Positions 15,006-20,504 of a DNA stretch of 20,504 nucleotides are shown here, piece by piece; position 1 is the first letter of the stretch, and every line of letters starts with the position of its first letter. The position numbers were made by a program, and so were the translations under genes. The notes below the pieces were generated by a model. It had not been told where the DNA came from, did no database searches, and worked only from the letters and a program-made list of their open reading frames with translations. The stretch comes from JBKEAD01 sp047973165 (GTDB taxonomy: Bacteria; Verrucomicrobiota; Verrucomicrobiia; Chthoniobacterales; JBKEAD01), in NCBI GenBank assembly GCA_047973165.1, contig JBKEBM010000084.1, positions 1-20,504 on the forward strand, read 5' to 3'.

Positions 15006-15212
15006 AAATGGATTGCTCTCTGTATGCCACGGAGCATTTTGCTACGATTTAAATTAAGGGTTCACTTGGAAACCTCATTTTCAGCATACAGAGTTGTTCA
15101 AAATTCCGGAGACGGCGTTCAAAAGATACCCGTTGGGACAAGGCCAGCGGATATTTTTTCGCCTTGTCTCCAAAATTTTATCCGGCCTCTCTGCCGAAAA
15201 GCAGGTTTTCGG
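15006..15212 (+). ncRNA. Candidate structured RNA in the 14947-15261 gap
   Basis: This 315-base gap has no convincing protein gene but contains three strong inverted repeats. P1 is a perfect 10-bp helix, CTCTGTATGC (15018-15027) with GCATACAGAG (15084-15093). P2 is an 80-base imperfect hairpin, 15100-15179. Its segments are AAAATT/AATTTT, a 2x2 internal loop, GGAGAC/GTCTCC, GGCG/CGCC, AAAAGATA/TATTTTTT, and CCGTTGG (15130-15136) with CCAGCGG (15144-15150), closing a 7-base loop. P3 is CCGAAAA (15194-15200) with TTTTCGG (15206-15212). Both wobble pairs in P2 are G-U on the plus strand and would be A-C mismatches on the minus strand, which favours a plus-strand transcript. Boundaries and 3' end are guesses; no T-run terminator is visible. 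I do not recognise it as 6S, SRP, tmRNA or RNase P RNA. Confidence 0.45.
15135..15170 (+). repeat. Alternative pairing inside the structured region
   Basis: GGGACAAGGC (15135-15144) can pair with GCCTTGTCTC (15161-15170) over 10 positions with one G-U. This excludes the apical and GGAGAC/GTCTCC helices of the longer hairpin, so two competing folds exist. Confidence 0.5.
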
Positions 15213-15261
15213 GTGTGCCCTAATGATCGGGATTTTGACCGTTTCTTTGGCGTTAAATAAA

Positions 15262-15705
15262 TCAATCCGTGTAGCTGAAGCTGATGTCCTGCCGGATATC
15301 GGGATGGAGACTGCGAGCTACGGGACAGCCCTCGGCGGCAGCTTCGAGAGTTTCCCGGGCTGGGTGACTGGCGGGGAGGGGGAGTTTTAGTTCGACTTCG
15401 ATACAGGCGATTTTTCGCGGTGCTTCCCCGGTCATTTCCTTGCGGATGGTGGCAGTCGTGCCGCGCAGGTCGACATCGAGGTTTTGTTTTTTTGCCACGA
15501 TGGCCATGGTGGTCATCATACAGGTGCCGAGGGAGGTTGCGGTGAGGTCAGTGGGGCTGAAGTAAGCACCTTTGCCAAGGTTGTCGGTTGGGGCGTCGGT
15601 AAAAATTTCAGTGGAGGAGGGGCCGTGGATGGCGCTGCATCGCAGATCGCCGAGGTATTGGGATGTGAAGGTAACCATAACAGCAGGTTTGTGTGAGGTG
15701 GGCAC
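15262..15705 (-). CDS. OsmC-family protein (thiol peroxidase type)
   Basis: 147 residues, the standard OsmC/Ohr length. The two family cysteines are in place: C62 in TATSLGTCMMTTM and C127 in AAAEGCPVARSLHPD. The conserved SPTDL turn lies just ahead of the first cysteine. OsmC/Ohr enzymes reduce organic hydroperoxides in the cytoplasm, using these cysteines as peroxidatic and resolving residues. The second motif (GCPVxRSL) is closer to the YhfA/OsmC branch than to Ohr, so substrate preference is uncertain. The start could also be the second Met at residue 10. The gene stands alone on the minus strand; the region downstream is the structured gap and the region upstream contains the terminator of the aminotransferase operon. 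Confidence 0.88.
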   Translation of the reverse strand: MPTSHKPAVMVTFTSQYLGDLRCSAIHGPSSTEIFTDAPTDNLGKGAYFSPTDLTATSLGTCMMTTMAIVAKKQNLDVDLRGTTATIRKEMTGEAPRKIACIEVELKLPLPASHPARETLEAAAEGCPVARSLHPDIRQDISFSYTD

Positions 15706-15733
15706 TTCTGCAAGGAAAAGCAGAGGATACTAT

Positions 15734-15775
15734 AAAAAAACAGCACCGCTTTTGGGAAGCGGTGCTGTTTTTTTT
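15734..15775 (-). terminator. Rho-independent terminator of the prmA-NDK-aminotransferase operon
   Basis: The stem CAGCACCGCTT (15741-15751) with AAGCGGTGCTG (15757-15767) is 11 perfect pairs around a 5-base loop. It is flanked by seven A and eight T, so it can terminate in either direction. It lies 34 bases past the aminotransferase stop on the minus strand. Confidence 0.9.
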
Positions 15776-15776
15776 G

Positions 15777-15802
15777 AATTTGAAATCTGAGATTTCAAAT
15801 TT
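15777..15802 (-). repeat. 11-bp A/T-rich hairpin just after the aminotransferase stop
   Basis: AATTTGAAATC (15777-15787) and GATTTCAAATT (15791-15801) are perfect inverted copies with a 3-base loop. It sits between the stop codon and the main terminator and may protect the 3' end of the mRNA. Confidence 0.6.
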
Positions 15803-15808
15803 TTAGTC

Positions 15809-16972
15809 TTACAGGCTCTGGCAGAAGTTTTCGATGCGATCGATACCTTCTTTGATAATGTCCATACCAGTGGCGTAGCTGAGGCGGACAGTGGAGTCGT
15901 CGCCGAAGGCGATGCCGGGGACGACGGCGACGTTGGCTTTGCTGAGCAGGCGATCGGCGAAGTTTTGGGAAGTCAGTTGGAGCTGGCCGATGTTGATCAG
16001 CATGTAGAAGGCACCCTGTGGTTTTACGACGCTGAGGCGGGGAATGCTGCTGAGGCGTCCGAACATGTATTCACGGCGGATGTTAAATTCCTCGCGCATG
16101 TCGGTGACGCATTGCTGATCGCCTTTGATGGCTGCGAGTCCGCCTTTTTGTGCGAAGGAGCAGGGGTTGGAGGTGGAGTGACTTTGCAGAGAGTCGATGA
16201 CTTTTGCAACAGGGTCGGGTGCGGCGAGGTAGCCGAGGCGCCAGCCGGTCATTGCATAGGCTTTGCTGAAACCATTGACCGTGATGGTGAGGTCGTAGGC
16301 TTCGGGTGAGAGGGAGGCGATGCTGACGTGTTCAGTTCCGTCGTAAACGAGTTTTTCGTAAATCTCGTCGGAAAGGATGGTGATGTCCTCTTCGGAGGCG
16401 ACGTCGGCAATGGCTTTGAGTTCTTCGCGGGTGTAAACGGAGCCTGTCGGGTTGCCGGGGGTGTTTATGATGATCATCTTGGTTTTTGGCGACATGGCGT
16501 TTTCAAACTCTTCGGCGGTGAGTTTCCAGTTATTTTCCTGCGTGGTTGGGACAATAACGGGGATGCCTCCGGCCAGTCGGACCATCTCGGGGTAGCTTAG
16601 CCAGTAAGGGGCGGGGATGATGACTTCGTCACCGGGATCGACGACGGCCATGATGGCGTTGAAGCAGGAGTGCTTGGCACCGCTGCTTACGATGATTTGC
16701 TGCAGGGCGTATTCGAGATTGTTTTCGGCCAGGAATTTTTCGGAGATGGCGGCGCGGAGCTCGGGGGTGCCGGAGCTGGGTGTGTATTTGGTGAAACCTC
16801 CGTCGATTGAGGCCATGCAGGCGGCTTTGATGTGTTCGGGTGTGTCGAAGTCGGGTTCTCCGGCACCGAAACCACAGATGTCGATGCCTTCGGCTTTCAT
16901 GGCCTTGGCTTTGCTGTCGATGGCAAGTGTGAGCGACGGGGTTATTTCTGTTACGCGTGAGGCAATATCCAT
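15809..16972 (-). CDS. Aspartate-type class I aminotransferase (PLP-dependent)
   Basis: 387 residues, close to the usual length of the AspB/Thermus-type (subgroup Ib) aspartate aminotransferases, which exchange the amino group between aspartate and 2-oxoglutarate; some members also act on prephenate or other amino acids. The active site is complete: GAGEPDFDTP near 36-45, PGNPTG with N174, SDEIYEKLVYDG with D202 and Y205, and the Schiff-base lysine K237 in NGFSKAYAMTGWRLGY. The C-terminal VRLSYATG supplies the carboxylate-binding Arg. It is cytoplasmic. It follows the double NDK gene by 34 bases on the same strand and ends just before a strong terminator, so it is probably the last gene of the prmA-NDK-aminotransferase operon. 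Exact substrate specificity cannot be read from sequence. Confidence 0.92.
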   Translation of the reverse strand: MDIASRVTEITPSLTLAIDSKAKAMKAEGIDICGFGAGEPDFDTPEHIKAACMASIDGGFTKYTPSSGTPELRAAISEKFLAENNLEYALQQIIVSSGAKHSCFNAIMAVVDPGDEVIIPAPYWLSYPEMVRLAGGIPVIVPTTQENNWKLTAEEFENAMSPKTKMIIINTPGNPTGSVYTREELKAIADVASEEDITILSDEIYEKLVYDGTEHVSIASLSPEAYDLTITVNGFSKAYAMTGWRLGYLAAPDPVAKVIDSLQSHSTSNPCSFAQKGGLAAIKGDQQCVTDMREEFNIRREYMFGRLSSIPRLSVVKPQGAFYMLINIGQLQLTSQNFADRLLSKANVAVVPGIAFGDDSTVRLSYATGMDIIKEGIDRIENFCQSL

Positions 16973-17006
16973 AATTTTAATTTTTAGCGGTTTGGTATGT
17001 GTGAGT

Positions 17007-18170
17007 TTATGTAGTCTTAAATTGCTCGAGGATCAACGTTTTGAAATTATTTTCCTCGATGTTGATGATTTTCATTTCGCGTCGGGCGTTATCTGCGGAG
17101 TCGGAGGCGTGGGCGGCATTGATCATCATGGACTGTCCGAATTCTTTGCGAATAGAGCCGGGAGAGGCCTTTGCGGGGTCGGTGGAGCCGAGGATGGTTC
17201 GGATTTTCTGAATGGCCTGGGGGCCTTCGTAAATGAGGGCGACGCATTTTTCGGAGCCGGGCCGTGATTTTTCTTCGGGAGTGCAGTCGGCGGGGCGACG
17301 TCCGGACATGAAGTGGATGATGTTTTCCCAGTGCTTGCGTCCGCAGATGGGGCCGAGTTTTTTGCCAAGAGTTTTTTCGAAGTCGGAGTCGAGGGAAATG
17401 TCGAGTTCGTTTTCGAGGTGCTTGCGGGCCTGGCGTCCGAAGGGCTCCTGAAAAACGTCTTGCAGCACTTCGAGCACCGGTCCGTAGAATTCCTCGGCCT
17501 GGGCGACACTCATGAAATGAACTTTGAGGGCGATGATTTGCAGACCGGCACGCGAAAAAGTGTCGATGACGTGTCCCATGCGGGCGTTCGGGAAGCGGAA
17601 GTTGTCGGGTTTGATGAGGACGAGCGTGCGTTCGTTGTCGGGAGCTTTTTGTGCAGGGTCGGTTTCGATGAGGCCGCCGTCGGAGTCGGAGTAGCGAGCG
17701 AAAAGTTTCAGGTCGCGTTCGGCTGTTTCGGCGTTTGGAGCGGTGAAAACGGCTGGCTCAAAGTAGCGGATACCGCCTTCTTCGAGGACATAGTCGCCGT
17801 AGGTGTCGCGGATGGTTTCGCCGTTCATGCTGCCGTGGACGATGTGTCCGGCGACTTCGAGAACGCGCCGGGCAGCGTCTTCTCCACGCAGGATGAGGAG
17901 CATGCAGCGTTGGCGAGTGCCGTCGCCTGCAGGTGCGAAATGCTGTTCGAGGTAGCTTTTTAAAAGCTCCTGAGTAGCGCGGTGTCGTGGGTCGTTTTCG
18001 GTGACGATGTGGCTTGCGTATTCGACGATGAATTCGGGGCAGGGGGCGAACATGCGTCCTGCGACGACTTCGAGGCCTGAGCGTGAGACGAGGCGCGCGA
18101 TGATGCCTCCGGTTCGTGATTTTTTCAGCGAATGCGGAGTGATTAATACGTAGGAAAGTTCTTCGGCCAT
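17007..18170 (-). CDS. Tandem nucleoside diphosphate kinase protein with inactive first domain
   Basis: 387 residues from the preferred ATG at 18170; a TTG 14 codons earlier (18212) is less likely. Two NDK-like domains are fused, where normal NDK is about 140-150 residues. Domain 2 (about 180-375) keeps the active site: K187 in LVLIKPD, R341, N351 and the phosphorylated histidine H354 in NAAHASDS. It also carries an insertion of roughly 50 residues (about 231-279) between the first helices and the region matching a normal KxxPFxxxLxxFM stretch. Domain 1 (about 4-165) keeps the fold pattern (GGIIARLVSRSGLEVV, then NAETAERDLKLF), but the ITPD-type lysine is T11 and the catalytic histidine is F142. 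Domain 1 is therefore probably regulatory or structural. It follows prmA by 66 bases and precedes the aminotransferase gene. Confidence 0.85.
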   Translation of the reverse strand: MAEELSYVLITPHSLKKSRTGGIIARLVSRSGLEVVAGRMFAPCPEFIVEYASHIVTENDPRHRATQELLKSYLEQHFAPAGDGTRQRCMLLILRGEDAARRVLEVAGHIVHGSMNGETIRDTYGDYVLEEGGIRYFEPAVFTAPNAETAERDLKLFARYSDSDGGLIETDPAQKAPDNERTLVLIKPDNFRFPNARMGHVIDTFSRAGLQIIALKVHFMSVAQAEEFYGPVLEVLQDVFQEPFGRQARKHLENELDISLDSDFEKTLGKKLGPICGRKHWENIIHFMSGRRPADCTPEEKSRPGSEKCVALIYEGPQAIQKIRTILGSTDPAKASPGSIRKEFGQSMMINAAHASDSADNARREMKIINIEENNFKTLILEQFKTT

Positions 18171-18236
18171 CGGAGCGTGCTTTGCTTTATAGTGCCTGTC
18201 GCCGGATGGCAAGCAATCGGTGAAAAAGTGTCGGGA

Positions 18237-19139
18237 TTAACGTGGTTTTTGGCAAAAGCCGTAAACCCATTTGCCGCGTGGGTTGTAGTATTTTACGTGG
18301 ATGCCGGATTGTTTGAAGGCTGCGAGGCATTCGGGGAGCTGATCGCGCAGCACTCCTGAAAATATAAGGTGTCCGTTGGGGCGGAGGGCTTTGTGGATTT
18401 TGTCTGTTACTTTCAACAGGATATCGCTGTAGAGGTTGGCGCAGATGAGGTCGAAAAATTCTTTGCGCGGACGCCATTTCAGAACGTCGGTTTGTTTGGG
18501 TTGGATGAGCTTGCAGGCGTTGGCTTTGGCGTTTTCGGAAGTGATGCGTATGCAGTTCGGATCGTAGTCAATGGCCTCTGCGTGGTCGGCACCGAGTTTT
18601 TCGGCAGCGATGGCAAGGATGCCGGACCCACAGCCGAGGTCGATCATGCGCCAGGGTTTGTTTTGGGGTTCGGCCCAGTCGCAGAGCTGGCGCAGACAAC
18701 CCTGGGTGGTGCTGTGGCTGCCGGTTCCAAAGGCCAGACCGGCTGGAATCCAAATCCATTCGGGCGAGGCTTTGGTGGCAGATTTTTTTTTCGATTTTAA
18801 ATATTCCTTCCACCGAATCGGGTCGCGACAGACAACCAGGCGGCTGCGGATTTTTAAAAGAGGGGTATCTTCCTGGAGGGACTTTTCGAGTTCGCGACTT
18901 TTGAATTCACGAATGGAACCTCCGAATTGCTGATGGAGCAGTGTGACTTCTTTTTTACTGCTGTAAACCTCGAGACGGATTTTGGGGTGTCCAGGGATAT
19001 GAATGATGGTGAGTGCACCAGTCGGCAGAAAGGCCAGGCGCTCTTCCCAGGCGTCTTCCCATTTTTGGGCGGAGAGTTTGGACCATACCCAGCAGGAGCT
19101 GCGGGAGGGGGTGAAAGGGGATTTTTGGCGGGATGGCAT
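18237..19139 (-). CDS. prmA: Ribosomal protein L11 methyltransferase
   Basis: 300 residues, the typical length of PrmA, which trimethylates ribosomal protein L11 using S-adenosylmethionine. The family signature PAGLAFGTGSHSTT lies at 132-145, followed by the SAM-binding motif I DLGCGSGILAIAA at 167-179 and an acidic residue after the second strand (AIDYDPN). The ICANLYSDIL segment at 232-241 replaces the usual NIL(A)NPL loop. The C-terminus (FSGVLRDQ...LPECLAAF) matches the family ending. The N-terminal substrate-recognition half is weakly conserved, as is normal. It is the first gene of a minus-strand operon with the double NDK and aminotransferase genes. The ATG has no Shine-Dalgarno sequence; the upstream sequence is A/T-rich and contains a possible -10 (TATAAA on the minus strand at 19153-19158). 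Confidence 0.92.
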   Translation of the reverse strand: MPSRQKSPFTPSRSSCWVWSKLSAQKWEDAWEERLAFLPTGALTIIHIPGHPKIRLEVYSSKKEVTLLHQQFGGSIREFKSRELEKSLQEDTPLLKIRSRLVVCRDPIRWKEYLKSKKKSATKASPEWIWIPAGLAFGTGSHSTTQGCLRQLCDWAEPQNKPWRMIDLGCGSGILAIAAEKLGADHAEAIDYDPNCIRITSENAKANACKLIQPKQTDVLKWRPRKEFFDLICANLYSDILLKVTDKIHKALRPNGHLIFSGVLRDQLPECLAAFKQSGIHVKYYNPRGKWVYGFCQKPR

Positions 19140-19286
19140 AATTGTTTTAGATTTTATAATTAAAGGTAGTGCGAAAAGAGATTAGAAAACTGGTTGAAAA
19201 TATCCTCTGTTTGCAAACCTGGGATGAGGATGCTTTGAGCTGGGTGCCCCGGACGAAATTTACAAAATGCTGACCGGAACAATCCA

Positions 19287-19388
19287 TCAGCTGCCTCCGA
19301 CAATCTGGTTATCATAGTCGGTCCACAGATATTTGTCCGTCAGAGTGAAAAAATTAACGTTGCTGAGCTTCACGCATACGCTCCGCAT
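19287..19388 (-). CDS. 33-codon ORF overlapping the nuclease 3' end (doubtful)
   Basis: An ATG frame starts inside the last codons of the nuclease gene in another frame and runs to TGA at 19287-19289. Its second half reads TLTDKYLWTDYDNQIVGGS, which looks protein-like in composition. It may be chance, a tiny coupled gene, or the original C-terminus of a longer protein. No Shine-Dalgarno sequence is evident. Confidence 0.15.
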   Translation of the reverse strand: MRSVCVKLSNVNFFTLTDKYLWTDYDNQIVGGS

Positions 19389-20010
19389 AGCTTTTAAAAG
19401 GAGAGTTTGAATTCTGAGATTTAGGAGCAGTGGCCCCTTCAGCAAGAGCTGATACTTCTATATTTTTTTTGCCCAGCCATCCCCCCACTTTTTTACGTTT
19501 GGCGTCTTCCTCCATTTTGCGCAGCTTATCCATATAAATTTTGCCGGATAATCCATCAGGATTTCGCGGGGCATAACCATAAATACGAGCAAGCCCTTCT
19601 TTCACTAATATCTCAACAAGGTTTCCGTCTTTGGTTTCGATGACTGCAAAAAAGCGTGGAAGACGGCTGTTTCCTTTGGCGTCGGTCCAGTCTGTTTTTA
19701 CAGTAAAAGTTTCCTGCAAAAGTTTTTCTGCCCGCTCTTTGGCATAGGCTCCAAGAATATATAACTCTTTTTTGTAAATATTCCAGTATTTGGCCTGCTC
19801 GGAAGTCCGTCTCTTAAATGAGTTATCTGTTTCCGGAGTATCAACATAACACAGGCGAAAAATATACTCCTTCCCTTTATGTTTAATATGAAAGCTATCT
19901 CCGTCATTATATTTGTTGGGAATCAGACGGCAGTCTTCCAGTGTCTCCCACTCCGCCTGTGCAGGGATAATCAATAATATAAATAAAAAACCAAAAACTA
20001 ATTGCTTCAT
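19354..20010 (-). CDS. Secreted SNase-like (thermonuclease-type) nuclease
   Basis: 218 residues from the ATG at 20010. The frame is open 19 codons further, but MKQLVFGFLFILLIIPAQA is a clean signal peptide only from this Met. The mature part has the staphylococcal nuclease OB-fold with its catalytic set: D36/D38 in NDGDSF, R52, D57, T58 and E60 in RLCYVDTPE, and a candidate second arginine R119 in RLPRF. The EILVKEGLARIYGY stretch closes the domain. A Lys/Glu-rich helix (YMDKLRKMEEDAKRKKVGGW) and a low-complexity tail follow, as in many bacterial SNase proteins. It would cut DNA or RNA outside the cytoplasmic membrane, probably with calcium. It lies 20 bases downstream of the Alpha-E gene on the same strand and is likely co-transcribed with it. 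Confidence 0.88.
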   Translation of the reverse strand: MKQLVFGFLFILLIIPAQAEWETLEDCRLIPNKYNDGDSFHIKHKGKEYIFRLCYVDTPETDNSFKRRTSEQAKYWNIYKKELYILGAYAKERAEKLLQETFTVKTDWTDAKGNSRLPRFFAVIETKDGNLVEILVKEGLARIYGYAPRNPDGLSGKIYMDKLRKMEEDAKRKKVGGWLGKKNIEVSALAEGATAPKSQNSNSPFKSYAERMREAQQR

Positions 20011-20030
20011 GAAAATTATATACCTTGAAA

Positions 20031-20504
20031 TCAAGCTGCCGATGAAGGTTTCTCCAGCCACCGACAATAAGTGCTGATAAGCCTTTGAGTAATATCATTA
20101 AGTCTCGCCTGAATTGAGTCGAGATATTGATGTAAACCTGTTTGAAAAATAGAATCTACAGTAGCATAGTCCAGATCAGAACGCAGCATGCCGGACAGGC
20201 GCTCAACCTCATTCCCAAAGCTTGCCGTGTTAATCCCGGAAATATTATGCAGTGCTGTGTCCAGTCGATCCACACAGAAACGGATCGAACGCGGAAAGGT
20301 CTGGTGCAAGACTAAAAACTCTGCAATTTTCCAACTCGAAACCCGTCCAACATTATTTTTCAGGTAGGCCTCCATCGCACTACAGGACCTGAGAACTGCC
20401 ATCCACTGAATTAAATCAACGGCACCCCCCACCTGCTGACCCTGTGGCAATAGTATATGGTATTTCATATCCAGGACCCGGGAAGTTGAGTCCGCTCGCT
20501 CCAG
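20031..20504 (-). CDS. Alpha-E domain protein, C-terminal part (5' end beyond window)
   Basis: The frame is open to the window edge, giving 157 residues in all. Reading begins LERADSTSRVLDMKYHILLP, which matches the conserved ERAxxTARLLD opening of Alpha-E (DUF403) proteins. It is followed by RSCSAMEAY, AEFLVLHQTFPRSIRFC and a long helical tail, all typical of the family. The ATG at 20468 is an internal Met, not the start. Alpha-E proteins are usually encoded with a circularly permuted ATP-grasp protein and a transglutaminase-like protease, in clusters proposed to make or modify peptides; their function is not settled. Those partners would be expected just to the right of this window. The family match is by eye but strong. 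Confidence 0.85.
   Translation of the reverse strand: MERADSTSRVLDMKYHILLPQGQQVGGAVDLIQWMAVLRSCSAMEAYLKNNVGRVSSWKIAEFLVLHQTFPRSIRFCVDRLDTALHNISGINTASFGNEVERLSGMLRSDLDYATVDSIFQTGLHQYLDSIQARLNDITQRLISTYCRWLEKPSSAA

Noticed and set aside
15024..15260. 78-codon plus-strand frame in the same gap
   Set aside because: It has no signal peptide, domain or ribosome binding site, and it is crossed by all three hairpins.
15010..15267. GGATTG (15010-15015) and CAATCC (15262-15267) as an outer closing helix of the candidate RNA
   Set aside because: It is only 6 bp over 250 bases and overlaps the OsmC stop codon; easily chance.
15094..15390. 98-codon plus-strand frame through the structured gap
   Set aside because: Its second half is antisense to the OsmC gene, its composition is unconvincing, and the inverted repeats explain the first half better.
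17313..17963. 216-codon plus-strand frame opposite the NDK gene
   Set aside because: It lies entirely antisense to a well-supported gene and its low-complexity Val/Gly/Phe/Asp-rich composition is that of a mirrored frame.

Overview
This window looks like a stretch of chromosome from a Gram-negative bacterium. It carries essential genes (an ftsZ tail, nuoD, a class II glycyl-tRNA synthetase, prmA, a tRNA-Arg), predicted lipoproteins and one protein with a PEP-CTERM sorting tail, which implies an exosortase system. PEP-CTERM proteins, the single-chain glycyl-tRNA synthetase and the general style of the genes fit the PVC group, most likely Verrucomicrobiota. That assignment is inference, because no rRNA is present. 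Many genes lack a clear Shine-Dalgarno sequence and some starts appear to be TTG or GTG. No phage, insertion sequence or CRISPR array is visible.

Layout, left to right. (1) 1-288: the 3' end of ftsZ on the plus strand. (2) 346-3191, minus strand: a tightly coupled trio made of a LAB_N-domain membrane protein with a lipobox, a flavin-monooxygenase-like protein whose FAD motifs are eroded, and a YgjV-type membrane protein. Upstream of the trio lies a lone nuoD (3282-4529). (3) 4664-9277, minus strand: an AraC-type regulator and, upstream of it, a four-gene efflux operon (TetR regulator, HlyD-like lipoprotein, ABC ATPase, ABC-2 permease) joined by start/stop overlaps, with a candidate operator at 9292-9319. 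(4) 9321-11567: a short plus-strand ORF that looks like the stump of a secreted protein, then a large minus-strand ArnT/PMT-like membrane glycosyltransferase. (5) 11658-13176: glycyl-tRNA synthetase followed by tRNA-Arg(UCU), which has its own candidate promoter. (6) 13190-14471: a PEP-CTERM protein, divergent from a small GNAT-like gene that is preceded by a 25-codon ORF. (7) 14479-15705: a secreted thioredoxin-fold-like protein and an OsmC-family protein, separated by a 315-base gap filled with nested inverted repeats. (8) 15809-19139, minus strand: prmA, a tandem nucleoside diphosphate kinase protein and an aspartate-type aminotransferase, closed by a strong terminator. (9) 19354-20504, minus strand: a secreted SNase-like nuclease downstream of an Alpha-E domain gene cut by the window edge.

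The most promising undescribed elements are three. The first is the gap at about 15006-15212. It folds on paper into a 10-bp long-range helix, an 80-nt hairpin with about 31 pairs, and a third perfect hairpin, and the wobble pairs favour a plus-strand RNA. The second is the LAB_N / degenerate flavoprotein / YgjV coupled operon. The third is the fused double NDK protein, whose first domain has lost the catalytic histidine.
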